A stretch of DNA of 64,000 bases, taken from Guyanagaster necrorhizus (taxonomy: Eukaryota > Basidiomycota > Agaricomycetes > Agaricales > Physalacriaceae). This document shows, piece by piece, positions 11,830 to 23,147 of this stretch (position 1 is its first letter; the number at the start of each line of letters is the position of its first letter). The translations under genes and the position numbers were made by a program. The notes below the pieces were generated by a model. The model saw nothing but the letters and a program-made list of their open reading frames with translations. It searched no databases and was not told the origin of the DNA. The stretch is taken from contig NW_025064937.1 in assembly GCF_019112545.1 (NCBI RefSeq), positions 69,656 through 133,655 on the forward strand. The letters are read 5' to 3'.

Positions 11830-12760
11830 TTGGATGTCTTGAATTCACCTTCCCTGTCCTCTGGTGACGGTCACCTTGTCGATATTGCCGAGAACCAGGA
11901 CATCAACATTGACACAAGCGAGAAATACCATGTTCACAACCCGCCTGTTTGCCCCATCCACCTTGCCCTGCCTTCTTTTGAGCATTTCGCGGCTGCCAGG
12001 TCTCGTGCATGCATTTGCAATTCTTGGAAAATCGAAATCTACTTCCAGGAGGGAAGCAGACACCAGTCCAAGTGTTTTCAATCTCTTGAACTGACTCAGG
12101 ATAGGAACAAGAGCCTGATAAGTCATCATTGTAAGTAGGGTATTGGCAGCGACAATGAGACAACAGACAAGCCAGAAGACTATCTATGATGCGAGGACTG
12201 TCCAGGGTTACTTTTCTGATAGGGGGCATTACATCAGAGATGGAATAGAATATGGTGAAACCCAGTGGTAATGGGGGAGATAAACTTGCTAGCTCACCCT
12301 GCAACAAACCAACTGACCACATTTCATACATCTCAAAGTGCTGAAGCTTTTGTGCTCCTCCCGCTGCACCAATTAGCCTAAACGATGGTTCTAAAGAGGC
12401 CAAAACAACCATATATTGCCACATGTTCAATGTTGGGACAAAGAGGGACCCTGAAATCACAGTAGGCGCCGATCATAAGAGAGGTGATAGTAGGGAGCTC
12501 GATGCCTGACTTTCCAAATTTGTCATTGAATGACTGGGCCTGCGCCTCATCAATGCTGAAGATGAGAGTGTGCAACCAGCGGAAGGATGCAGACAGAAAT
12601 TTGCCAAGTCGACTGACTAAGATGGATGGCACCATATATTCAAAAGGCAGATCTGAAGAAAACTATTGTGCTTTGATGTGAGTGATACCTGAGTTCACCC
12701 TAAGAACCTCGTCTAATGTATCTGACAACAATGTCTAAAACTGTTGAAGCAAGCCCTTGG
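11830..12760 (-). pseudogene. F-box/LRR-like protein pseudogene, CpG-rich copy
   Basis: On the minus strand three overlapping frames together give an LRR-like basidiomycete protein: FLSASFRWLHTLIFSIDEAQ, TSLMIGAYCDF, LCPNIEHVAIYG, then in another frame LEPSFRLIGAAGG and LDSPRIIDSLLA, then SQFKRLKTLGLVSASLLEVD and VVNMVFLACVNVDVLVLG. At least two frameshifts break it (near 12,405 and 12,170). A homologous copy at 36,780-37,975 plus 48,379-48,537 carries the sequence PNELIFTIWQE upstream, typical of an F-box start. The function class is inferred from this layout. This copy keeps many CpG sites that the other copy has lost. Confidence 0.6.
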
Positions 12761-12779
12761 AACAACTCGCGAGGTCACA

Positions 12780-13270
12780 CCTTTAGTTGGTATGGCACCT
12801 TTTATCTGTTCCTTCACTGGTTCATGTTAGCCTGATAACCAAGCCCTCTAACAAGGTCATAACAAATGTCAAAGCTCACATTCACTGATTTTCCACCTTG
12901 AGCGTTGGTTACCGTGTGCGTTCATTCTGGTGCTTGTACAAGACATAATCTATTTTATTTTGTGGTATGTTCTACTTTCTGAAAACGACACAGTGCAGGG
13001 CTCATCTACTCAGGAGCAGGTTGTCATGGACTGGTGCCCTGTGCTTTTCGAAGTCTTTCGTCAAACGGTTTTTGGGCTCGCTCGTTCCAGTAGCCGAATC
13101 AAGGCATGATGCTTGTTTCACAATTTCGGCCGGTATATTCGCGACTCTGGTACGTCCGCAGATGTAACAGACATTTAACGGTGTTTCTTACTTTTCCTAG
13201 CCAGCTCCACCATTCAAACAGGGGTTCACTTTTGTTTCACGTACCGATGAGATCTGGTGTAAGACCAGTG
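12780..13270. repeat. Dispersed repeat R, copy 1
   Basis: This stretch is homologous, in inverted orientation, to 51,950-52,450 and to 51,300-51,500. Shared landmarks include GGTTACCGTG, a CAAACAGGGGTTCAC-like stretch and the ACATCTGCGGACGTACCAGA core (minus strand). No coding capacity is recognised and no terminal repeats are seen. It is probably a fragment of a segmental duplication or an old element. Confidence 0.5.
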
Positions 13271-13304
13271 AAGTAACAACCTACTCCCATTAGCATGCTT
13301 GTCG

Positions 13305-14126
13305 CTGTTGTTGACTTTCTGGGTTTTACAGCGGCTCTGCTAATGCTAACCACATGTCTGCATTTACTAGGCTGCTCGCTGCAAATTTGTCAAGACGGAA
13401 GGTGCAGACGTGGACTTACACTGGTCCATGGACGAATACCGTGTCTACGATGTCTGATTCTCATCTGATTCTCACCGGAGACATTTTTGCCAATCTGAGA
13501 TGCCAAGTCCCCCTTTCCTCGTATAAATACCCCCACAGAACCTTTTCTGTCTCATCACAGACATGAATACCACAGATAACCAACTGCACTTTATCAATAT
13601 AACCAACACCTGTGAAGCTTCATCTTTCACTATCACTCTTCTTCCTGCAGAGATTTTCAATCCGCAGTACTCCACGCAGTGTGTCCAGACCGTCAAGCAT
13701 AAGCGGAATCGTCTTGACCTATCTGATGAACACACGTACTGCCATATCTGTGGATGGACTTTCTTGCACAAGGACGCCTATGAAAAGGTAGGCCCCTTTT
13801 CTCATCATTGTTCTCTACTAACTGTTTCCCTTGCAGCATTTGTACGTATCGAAGTGCCATTGCCATTGTCAGGATTGCATGAAGAGGTTCCAGTCCTCCT
13901 CTTCTTTTCGGAGAGTACGTCCCTACTTAATTTCAATTGATCGTTCTCTGATGACATTGATCAGCATAGATGCGATTACGGAGAAGGTGATTGCGAGAGG
14001 AGCCCTGAATGGTCAGAAGATGAGTTGGCAATTATGCAAGAGCTAGAACGGAACCTGGGTGAGCCTGCCGCATTCGAAAACGTCGAAGAGGCTTGATGTC
14101 CCTGGTGGAGGTTGGCGATCTTGGTA
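13305..14126 (+). repeat. 822-bp direct repeat, copy 2
   Basis: Second copy of the promoter-plus-gene unit (see 6,916-7,737). It is immediately preceded by repeat R and followed by the third APH relic. Confidence 0.9.
13563..14096 (+). CDS. Small C2H2-like zinc-finger protein, copy 2
   Basis: Exons 13,563-13,787, 13,837-13,914 and 13,965-14,096 give a 144-aa protein identical to copy 1 except Ala instead of Val in the EPA(V/A)FENVEEA tail. It has its own TATAAATA at 13,522-13,529, so both copies should be transcribable. Near-identity together with an intact frame in both suggests either a very recent duplication or homogenisation. Confidence 0.7.
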
Positions 14127-14229
14127 GGCCCTCGAGAGCGGCGGCCTGAACAGTATCAAGCGGAAAATTAGATTGGCCGGAATGGTTCGTGCGTCCTCCC
14201 AATTCAACATGGCGAGGGTCACACTCTAA

Positions 14230-14891
14230 TGTTAAACAAGTGAGTAGTTAATATGAGAAAAAGCGATCTGCCGGTCACCTCTATACGACGTTGCTCAGAA
14301 TCAAAGTCTGATAATTGTGGATAGGTAGGTGAGGGATTCCTCTTAGCCTCTGGAAAACAAAAATGGACTGGACGTCGAAGCCTGCCTGCGGGAGGTAGGT
14401 CATCGATCCAATAAAGTATTTTCGTAGGGATTGTACCTTGTGTTCGTAGACACTTCTGCGACGGATGTGCACAATTTCTCCCATTGATCATCGGTAAGAG
14501 ATGGCTATGATAGAAATATTGTCGACCTGGAAATAGTAATGTTGAATTAGGCTGGCGCTGGAGAGGATGATGCCGTTATACACAAGTATGTCAGAAGAAT
14601 CCATGCTCCGCTCACTTTGCCGTTCCTATCCTGATCGTAGAGCAGAATTTCCACGCAGAAATACCTGTATACTCCTTCTCATGGCAACCGTTTGGTGTAT
14701 GTGTGTCAATGGTTTTGCATCACAAGCACCCAGGCGAAACTAATACGCATTTTATAGGTGGTAACTTCTTTGAATTGTGGGTCTCCGTCCTCCCATGCCA
14801 CGTGAAGCAAGAGGCGGCTACAACGGCATGAATGAGTCTTTACAATTATGAGTTCAAAGACATGTCTCGATACACCAATGGAGGATATCAC
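14230..14891 (-). pseudogene. Third APH-like copy, degenerate
   Basis: The minus strand from 14,891 reads ISSIGVSRHVFELIIVKTH then LLLHVAWEDGDPQFKEV, homologous to RLLLRVAWSSVWDDGTRQF of the copy at 3.1-4.4 kb. Near 14,480 it continues SVYEHKVQSLRKYFIGSMTY and LPQAGFD, matching YFIGPMTYIPQAG. The VPDILVYD block (14,600-14,700) needs frameshifts, and the catalytic loop and DWEG block are absent. It is non-functional. Confidence 0.65.
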
Positions 14892-14896
14892 ATGGT

Positions 14897-16850
14897 TGGA
14901 TCTATGGAATGGACAAGCTGAGTAACAATTCGTGGAACTTTGCTCAACAGACTGAAATGACTTGGGTGAATGGAAGCTGTATGTATCCTCTTCAAGCAGC
15001 CTTTTGTGCTTTTGTTCAGGGCTTCCAGGTTGATTCGATGAGTCGATTTCACTCTTCCATTGGAAGGTTCATACGCCCCCCAGGCCCCTCAAATCAGGGC
15101 TGAGATATGGAAGTCAACTTTTTCTGCATTACATGAGACGTACGTGTATTATCCTTCCCACAGTTTGAAGTCCGAATCTTCATTTCGGCCGAAATCTATC
15201 TGGAGACTGCTTAAGAACGAGAGCAAGGATACACAGACGACACTCTCAGGTAGCTTTACGGCTTGATAGCTTTTTACGGTGGTCCTACGTTCGTTATGCA
15301 CAAATTTATTGAAACGGAAAATTCCCGTCCGCGATAAGCAGAATAAATACCGGTCCGAACTTCAAGGCTGCACCGCAATCCCGGACCGGGCCGGAAATCG
15401 AAGCTCTGTCTTCAACCACCATGGCGTGCCAGTGACAATCTCACAGGATCTGTTATTGCCACACACTCCCGGCAGATTTGACATTCTTCACAACCGTCAG
15501 TCGGCGTCAAGCCTCAGAGCGACCATCTGTCGACCGGGAAGACTCGAAGAGCAGCCGTACAAAGAAGCTCGGAATACAACCAACCATTCGGGCGCGTTTA
15601 ACAGATTTTTAAAGGCATCGACGGCCCTCTGGTTCGGAACCGTCGGCGTCCTTCATAAAGCTTGCTCGTATATTTCCAGTTTGCTTCATAGTGGTTTTTT
15701 TGCCAGCAAATAACTTTCGACCCATCTTTCGGATATCTCCGCAACATGTCGAAAAACCATCATTTCGTTGTAACGCACAAACAGCGGCCGGACGTTGATC
15801 TCTTCTTAGATTTAGGCGTCGATGGTAGACGAACTTCGGTGCCATGCTACCCCCCCAGTGATCCGCGTCTGGGGTAGCCGAATTTGTCTTCCATGCTGGG
15901 AGATCGCTAGCATTGGTCTGACCTTGGTTTGTTATGAAATAAACTCGTCTCTCTGAATTTGGCGAGGCGAGGCATACCAGCTTTTCCCGCCCCTCCATCC
16001 TTGATATTCAACTGCTGGCCGATCTATTGACGTTCTGGTGATATCCTTCGAGAACGTATCACAAACTTGTGCTTTGTAACTGCATCTACTACCCATGCCA
16101 TGCGGACCTACTACTTCCTCGACGCGGACGACTCAAGGAAGCCGGATGTCTCCATGCTCACTCGTTTCCCCCAAATTCCTCCGAGGTGGTGGGGCCATCT
16201 CCTCGTTCGTCGAAGACGTCGTCTTGTCGGTCTTCCAATTCCTGAAACTCGCGGTAGCATTTTCTCGGAACTTCTACCCCGGTTATATATCACGTAGACC
16301 GTTACTCGGTCTGAATGTTACAATTTTTCATTTGTGCAGAAGAGACTTGAAAGTGGGCTGGATGCAGTACCGTGTTTGATGCGTCATACGTCATGACCAC
16401 TCCCTCAGATTCTGTTGTCAGACAAGGCTGGGATAAGGTTTTGACACTGGGTCCAAGCTGGTATGGGGATACAAGGTGTTCTAAGCCAGGGTCGTCGATT
16501 TTTTTCCGAGAAGAACGGTCCTTCTTTCGGCTACAATGGCTCGCGGGTGGAAGGAAGGTACTCTGTGCCGCAAGCAATATCTCGAAGGGTCAAGGAATGT
16601 TAGCCGCTGGAAGACTCAGGCCTTTTCAGCTCGTATTCGTCTTTCCTTTGTGGGTATCTACCGCTGTTGGATCTTGTTCCCCGGCTTTGCATGACTAAGG
16701 TCATTCGACATTCCAGAAAAAGACGTGGTATTCATGAATCCAGACGTGCGTACACATTAAAAGTAAAGAGTAAAATTAAGTAGTAATCTAATCAGAGCGG
16801 GAAGGCGTAAAGGGCATAAAATTGGGGTCGTTTTGAAAACATCAGCGGGG
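14897..16850. other. Intergenic, no gene recognised
   Basis: Open frames of up to 144 codons occur on both strands, but none shows a recognisable domain or a consistent exon chain. The 16,095-16,380 plus-strand frame has a hydrophobic segment (EDVVLSVFQFLKLAVAF) and is the best candidate for an unrecognised small gene. I could not build a model for it. Confidence 0.35.
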
Positions 16851-16900
16851 TGGGAGTAGAAGAAGGGAAGGAGAAGCCGCGCTGTAGCAGCATGCGAGAA

Positions 16901-17649
16901 TCAAGCGACTTGAGACATGGGCGCATCCCTGGCCTTAGCAAGAGGCTGATTGTTTTCCCTCAGTCCACTCAAAGCCAAAAAGGACACAGCCGCCGAAATA
17001 AGGGTGAACAGGAACGCGAGCCAGGGGATGATTCCGAACCAGAGAACTGGCGAAGATATGAGCTGACGGATACAATAACATCAGCCATGAACGACTTACT
17101 GAAGTGAATGTGCCTGTAAAGAGGGTTGACTCCAAGCGATGCTGCAGCCTCGAGGAGCGTCACTGCGGGTACCTCGACACCATCTTTCCATCCCCAGATC
17201 TCTACTCCCTTTCTGCGCACCGCGTCAGAGACGGGGATCTGGCAAGCGAAAAGCGCAACGCTAAGGAACGTGAAGACGTATGCTTGGACGGTTATGGCCT
17301 TTCGGCTCGTAGCGCATGAGCCCACGAAGAGGCTGACGGCGGCGGCGAGGGAGAACAGGGCCGTGATGACGCAGAACACCTCCGATGCTATAGCGGGGTG
17401 GACGACGTCTACGGTTTTGTGTTAGGATGCATGCATGGTAGGGTGATAAGAACGCAAGATGGGACGGAACGTACTGTTCGTGACGAGCCTTAGGGTGATC
17501 CCGAGAGGAGCGACAGATCTGCGGAGGAATGATTTGAGGCGGTTCTGCTTCACTACCGTGTTGAGACCGATGGAAAGGCTGATGGCACCCCATGCAAATG
17601 CCATGGCGTACGCCCCCAGACGGCTGAGAAAGAGTCGTGATGGTGCCAT
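16901..17649 (-). CDS. Four-transmembrane membrane protein, unrecognised
   Basis: Three exons on the minus strand: 17,649-17,475, 17,408-17,100 and 17,046-16,901 (introns 66 and 53 nt, GTACGT...TAG and GTAAGT...CCAG; phases consistent), 209 aa. Four hydrophobic helices are visible: AMAFAWGAISLSIGLNTVV, FCVITALFSLAAAVSLFVG, VQAYVFTFLSVALFACQIPV and LWFGIIPWLAFLFTLISAAV. Loops between TM3 and TM4 contain GVEIWGWKDGVEV and LGVNPLYRHIHF. There is no signal peptide; the N-terminus is basic and cytosolic by the positive-inside rule. No family name can be assigned. Confidence 0.75.
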
Positions 17650-18301
17650 TTCGACTCGGATGTGGGGGGGTAGGGATGCGGGAACTTAAATGCCACTATA
17701 TGTTCGGTGGGATTTTATGTCACGGGAAGCGGGGGCAAAAACGTTCTGGAAGATGGGTCGAGAATGTGGAGGCGGGTGAAAGAATTTTGAATAACGATAA
17801 CAGACGAGCCCCGGAAAAAGAAAGAGGGTCGTTCATCTATCCGAAAGTGAAGCAATTCTGCGAGGTTTCGGTAATATTCAAAGTCCCTCCCATGGAAATA
17901 TAGCGAGTATCGTTCACAGCAGCGCGAGATATTGAAAATTGTCTCTTGTTCGTGTCGCAGTCTTACTTCAGACCTTCCTTGCCGCTGCACGAAGTCATGT
18001 TTCGCCGGCGGCGACCCCAGGTGGAATGGTCTGGAATTGAAGATTTTACTTGAAGACAAGGGACTCCACATACGTATAGCGACAGCTTGTCATATCAGAT
18101 TCGGCTAGCTATCGATGTGACTTTAGCTGAGGTGATGGGCGAGTGAGAGCAGCGATGGCCAGATCGGGGTCCCAGGACTTGATCGGGTCATAATAAAGAC
18201 TTCGGTGAGCTTCACTTTCAACTGATTCTTCAAACTGCAAAGATCCAGGATTCGCCGGACATACCAGACGTAAAAGATGCAGGGATGTGGCAAAAGCAAA
18301 C

Positions 18302-18386
18302 AACCCCCTGCGAGACTCGAACTCGCAACCTCCAGATAAATACCAAATGTAGAAGTCTGACGTCATGACCATTAGACAAAGGGGGC
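18302..18386 (-). tRNA. tRNA-Arg(UCU) with 12-nt intron
   Basis: On the minus strand the acceptor stem is GCCCCCT paired with AGGGGGT (first pair G-U). The D stem is GTC/GAC with TGG in the loop. The anticodon stem is TCAGA/TCTGG with loop CT-TCT-A followed by a ~12-nt intron at the canonical 37/38 site, then a 5-nt variable loop AGGTT. The T arm GCGAG-TTCGAGT-CTCGC is perfect. Length without the intron is 73 nt. Anticodon UCU decodes AGA. Position 73 would be U, which is unusual. Confidence 0.8.
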
Positions 18387-18548
18387 CTACGTCTTGCGTT
18401 CTGTTTTTCATTTTAGAGCGGCGCTCTGGCATATAAAGTTGTGAAAGCTTTGGATTCTACCAAGCGGACCAGCACTGTCACTCTAATTAAGATAAGTAAA
18501 ATGAACCAATCGCGTTCCTCCACCGGTTGACCGTCGGAGGTTTACGCC

Positions 18549-19163
18549 CTAGAACACCATGGGCAATACTATGGCAGCTAAAACCGCGCCAACTAATCCA
18601 ATCTGAACTTGAGAAGCACTGTTGTCGCTAGCGAGAGTAACACCAAAAGCAGAACAAGTAGAGCCGTATTCTGGGGGGAAAGGGTGGTGAGTCAATGATG
18701 GATTGTTCGGTGATACAACTCACGAGCGATGACAGCCTTTCCAACGGCGCTGGAAATATTCCCTTGGGCAACGACGCAGTCCACACAGGATGTGATCGAC
18801 TGATCCGTCTGATTGTTGCACATGCACGCGGTCGTGGAACAGTTCTGGATGGGTGGGGCTGTTAAGGGGGGCGGGGGGATATTTTGGAATCGGGACCGAG
18901 AAATGCGGCTTACACTAAGGTACTTGATCACATCTTGACTGCAGTTCGCGGAACATGCCGATGGGATCGAGGATTCCGGGAGGTCAGTGAGGTTCTTGGT
19001 CGATTGACGGGGGGATAGGTAGATATGCGGAGATGCCAGGTCGTAGAATTGGTGTGAGAGGACTGGAGGTAGAGGTATCAGTAGGTGCCACTGAAAGCAG
19101 GGATAAGAGCTTACCGCCTTGGAAAGCGAGTAAGAAAGCAAAAACGAAGGATAATGCCAGCAT
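18549..19163 (-). CDS. CFEM-like cysteine-rich GPI-anchored secreted protein
   Basis: Four exons on the minus strand: 19,163-19,115, 19,062-18,914, 18,844-18,724, 18,670-18,549; 146 aa. The N-terminus MLALSFVFAFLLAFQG is a signal peptide. The mature part has eight cysteines in the order C-x3-C, C, C-x-C, C-x2-C, C (SACSANC, NCSTTACMCNN, TSCVDC, STC), the CFEM-like layout of fungal surface proteins. The C-terminus, DNSASQ followed by the hydrophobic VQIGLVGAVLAAIVLPMVF, is a GPI-attachment signal. N-glycosylation sequons (NLT, NCS, NQT, NIS) are present. The Asp of the classical heme-binding CFEM motif is not clearly placed, so haem or iron capture is not claimed. It is divergently arranged from Prp6, 0.86 kb apart. 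Confidence 0.75.
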
Positions 19164-20026
19164 GATGGAAAGCTGAGGACGACAAAGAACGAAGTTGACC
19201 TCGCAGAGGCAGAGAAAGAAAGAGATGACTGTGGAACAAGACAAGGAACGTAGTGACGGTTGACACGGTGGTAGTAAAAGCTGCTTGGTCCATCAGCGTA
19301 AACATTAGCCATTATCTGAGTCCCGACGAGCTAAAATTATATGTGATGAACTATTTTTAGAAAAGCGCAGCACTGAAACATCCAGATGGTTGCAGAGGAA
19401 TCAGCCAATGCGGGAAGATCGTGAGAGTAGAGGCTGCGGTAGAACAAATCCACGGGCCATCACGAAAAGGCGACAGTCGTTTAGAAGGTACTTAATCATG
19501 ATAGCATCAGTGTTTGGAATTGGGAAGATGCCGCTGTGAGAGAATCGAGCAACAAGTAGAGACAAAATGCATAATAAGTCAATACACGCGTTGAATGTGA
19601 GGCTTTGGGTAGTTTGAACGTTCAGGAAATTTCACGGTCCACAGTAGTGGAGACTGGCAGAGTCGGACAGACACCCAGGCCACTGGCAAAGGAAGTAGAT
19701 TGGAAAAATTGTTGACGGTCAGCGGAGATTCAGCGCAGGAACACAGGGTTTTCTTGAGTCATTTCGAGTGCGGCTGCCGACAAACCTTTTTACGCCCTAC
19801 GGTACCGGAGTGAGTAAAGGTAACCCTAACCAGAGGTTTGATGCTCCAGATTAGGGAATAATCACGCTGACGACATTCGTCACATCACGCTTTCAACCTT
19901 AACGGCCATCCTCCTTATAACGCGTCGAGGGCGACGGCGAGTACCCTCTGAGACGGCGACGCCGACGAGAAACTCCTCAATTACATTTCAATCTTTTCCT
20001 ATACAAAACGCAAGTTAGGCTTCAAT

Positions 20027-23000
20027 ATGGCTGGAAAACCCAACAAGCTCGCCTTCCTGTCTATGCCTGCGCCGGCGTCCTATGTCGCTGGTCTTGGACG
20101 AGGGTACGCTCAGAATTATCTTCACAACCAATGCCAACTCATTACTTGTCAGTGCTTCTGGCTTTACGACACGATCTGATATTGGTCCAGCACGGGAGGG
20201 TCCCAGTGCTGAGGTTATTGCGTACGTTGAGCTACTTCTGATATTCGACGTGTTACTAATTATCCTGACTTTTTTTTTCTAGTGAAGCCCAAGCCCGGCG
20301 TGGCGAAGAAGCAGAAGTGGATCCGGACCAATTCCAGGATCCTGACAATGAATACGGTCTCTTTGCTGGTACGACATACGAAGCGGACGACGAGGAAGCA
20401 GATCGGATCTACGAAAAGGTGGACGAAGCGATGGATGCAAGGAGGAAAGCTCGGAGGTGCGGATTATACTCTTGTTGACGTTTTCCTCGTCCTGACTTGC
20501 GCTTCAGGGAAGCGCAGGAGCAGCTCGAAGTGGCAAAACATCGCGCAGAACGTCCCAAGATACAAGCTCAGTTTGCTGATTTGAAACGCGGACTAACGGC
20601 TGTGACTGATGCCGAGTGGGAGGGCATACCAGAAGTTGGCAACTTGACGCGCAAGAAACGGAAAACCGAGGGGAGGACGTACGTCGTTCCGGACAGTATA
20701 TTAGTCGGAGACAGAGAGCGAGGCGGGATAGGGAACGTAGTCCAAGATGGACAGGAGACTCCTGCGAATGCAGGTACTCTGACGAACTTTGTGGAAATTG
20801 GTCAGGCGAGAGATAAGATATTATCACTCAAGCTGGATCAGGCATGTCTATTTCTCTCCTCAAAAGAACGGTGCCTCATATGTTCTTACAGATATCTGGT
20901 ACTGCCACTTCCCTCGGCGCTTCTGGAACGTCCACTTCCATCGACCCCAAAGGCTACCTCACCTCTCTCGACAGCGTACAGTTGAAGTCTTCTGCAGAAA
21001 TCGGCGACATCAAGCGTGCGCGCATGCTTTTCGATTCGCTAGTAAAGTCGAATCCAAAACATGCTCCTGGGTGGATCGCTGCAGCATGTTTAGAGGAACA
21101 TGCTGGCCGAATGGTTGCTGCGAGAAAACTTATTCGTGAAGGATGCGAACGCTGTCCTGGTAGTGAAGACGTATGGTTGGAGGCAGCGAGACTACATGTA
21201 AGCGAACGTTTATATTTGGTGGCGCAACTAATCGGCTTTTCTAGAGCAATGACGATGCCAAGGTGATACTAGCCAATGCCGTGCAACATGTAGGTCAGAG
21301 CGTCAAGATTTGGCTCGCTGCGGCGGATTTAGAAGGAGACGTTAAAGCGAAGAAGAGGGTGCTGAGAAAAGGTATTATTTTTGTTGCGGCTGATGAGCAT
21401 TTCTCACCGTACCTTGTCTAGCCCTTGAACATATCCCAAACTCCGTTCGGTTATGGAAGGAAACTGTCAACTTGGAGACCTCAGCCACAGATGCCCGGAC
21501 CTTGCTTTCCCGTGCCGTTGAAGTAATCCCGCTTTCGGTGGAGCTTTGGCTCGCCTTGGCTCGCATCGAGACACCTGATAAGGCAAAAGCAGTTCTGAAT
21601 AAAGCACGTAAAGCGATCCCGACGTCTCACGAGATATGGATTGCCGCTGGACGCTTGCTGGAGCAGGAAGCGGGTAAAAACGAGGATCCCGAGAAAAAGA
21701 AAAAGGAGATGAATGCTGTGGACAAGACGATTGAGGCTGGCGTACGCGAGTTGCGGCGCCATCAGGTTTTGCTTACGCGAGAGCAGTGGCTGAAAGAGGC
21801 CGAACGATGCGAGAGTGAGGGGTCGGTACGAACCTGCGAGGCGATTGTAAAAGCTACGGTTGGCATGGAGCTCGAAGACGAGGACCGGCTGGATACATGG
21901 ATTGGAGATGCCGAGTCTGCTGAAGGCCGGGGAATGGTCGGGACGGCTCGAGCTATTTTGGCGTATGCTCTGAAGGTGTACCCGGATAGACGGGCACTAT
22001 GGCAGCGTGCAGCAGACTTGGAAAAGACCCATGGCACCAGAGAGGGATTGGACGAGTTGCTCGGACGTGCCGTGGAGTGTTGCCCGCAAGCCGAGGTTTT
22101 GTGGTTGATGGCTGCCAAGGAGAAGTGGCTGGCTGGAGATGTTCCCGGAGCGAGAGGCGTCCTCGAGAGAGCGTTCATTGCCAATCAGGAGAGCGAGCAG
22201 ATTTGGCTTGCAGCTGTTAAACTCGAAGCAGAGAATGGCGAGACGGGTGTAGCGAGACAGTTGTTGGTCCGTGCGAGAGATGTCGCGGATACTCAAAGGG
22301 TCAGTAGATTGTCTCTGTTTCTTATCCCAGTAACGTTTCCTTGTAGATTTGGATGAAATCCGCTGTGTTTGAGCGACAGCAAGGACAGATCGACGAAGCG
22401 CTCAAGGCTCTGTCCGCCGCTCTCAAAAAGTTTCCCAAGTTTGCAAAATTGTACATGGTACAGGGACAGATATACGAAGACCGGAACGACATCCCCTCCG
22501 CACGCGCGTCATATTCTGCAGGGCTCAAATCTTGTCCCAAGGAACCTACGCTCTGGATGCTAGCGAGTCGGCTGGAAGAGAAAGACGGTAAAAGTATCAA
22601 GGCTCGCGCACTTTTGGAGAAGGCGAGACAAGTCAATCCCGGGAATGAGTGGCTATGGTTGGAATCCATAGGGGTGGAAGAGCGGTCTGGTGGCGGAGCC
22701 GGACAGGTTCTTGCTCGGGCTCTGCAGGATTGTCCAACGAGCGGAGTCCTCTGGTCCAAAAGCATTTGGAGCGAGCCAAGACCGATGAGGAAAGCTCGTT
22801 CGGCTGATGCGCTGAAGAAAACGGGTGGTGGAGAAGGCGGTGGTAGCGCCATCGTTATCTGTACAGTTGCGAGGCTGTTTTGGGCAGAGAGGAAGGTGGA
22901 GAAGGCTCGGCAGTGGTTTGGGAGGGCTGTTGGTGTAGATGGGGATCTTGGGGATTTGTGGGGGTGGTGGTTGAGGTTTGAGAGACAGCATGGGGTGGAG

Positions 23001-23147
23001 GAGCAGAGGGAGGAGGTGAGGGCGAGGTGTGTGCAGGCGGAGCCGCATCATGGGCTTGTCTGGCCAGCGGTTGGTAAGGATTTGAGGAATGTGAGGAAGG
23101 GAACCAGGGAAATATTAGAGATGGTTGCTGATAAGCTGGAAGAGTAG
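20027..23147 (+). CDS. PRP6: Pre-mRNA-processing factor 6 (U5/tri-snRNP), Prp6/PRPF6
   Basis: Eight exons (20027-20103, 20153-20221, 20283-20456, 20508-20841, 20892-21197, 21245-21371, 21422-22299, 22347-23147), 921 aa, close to the ~940 aa usual for PRPF6. The N-terminal PRP1_N region is clear: GPAREGPSAEV, DNEYGLFAGTTYEADDEEAD, a charged helix, and DPKGYLTSL. From about residue 250 there is a long array of HAT/TPR-like helical repeats (KSNPKHAPGWIAAACLEEHA, EHIPNSVRLWKETVNLE, VIPLSVELWLALARIE and others). Prp6 bridges U5 and U4/U6 in the tri-snRNP in the nucleus. Intron 4 (20,842-20,891) is a GC-AG intron (CAG|GCATGT). Start chosen because the following residues match PRP1_N, with A at -3 (AATATGG). 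Confidence 0.95.

Noticed and set aside
15609..15998. 129-codon minus-strand frame
   Set aside because: No domain, no exon partners, low-complexity runs; treated as chance.
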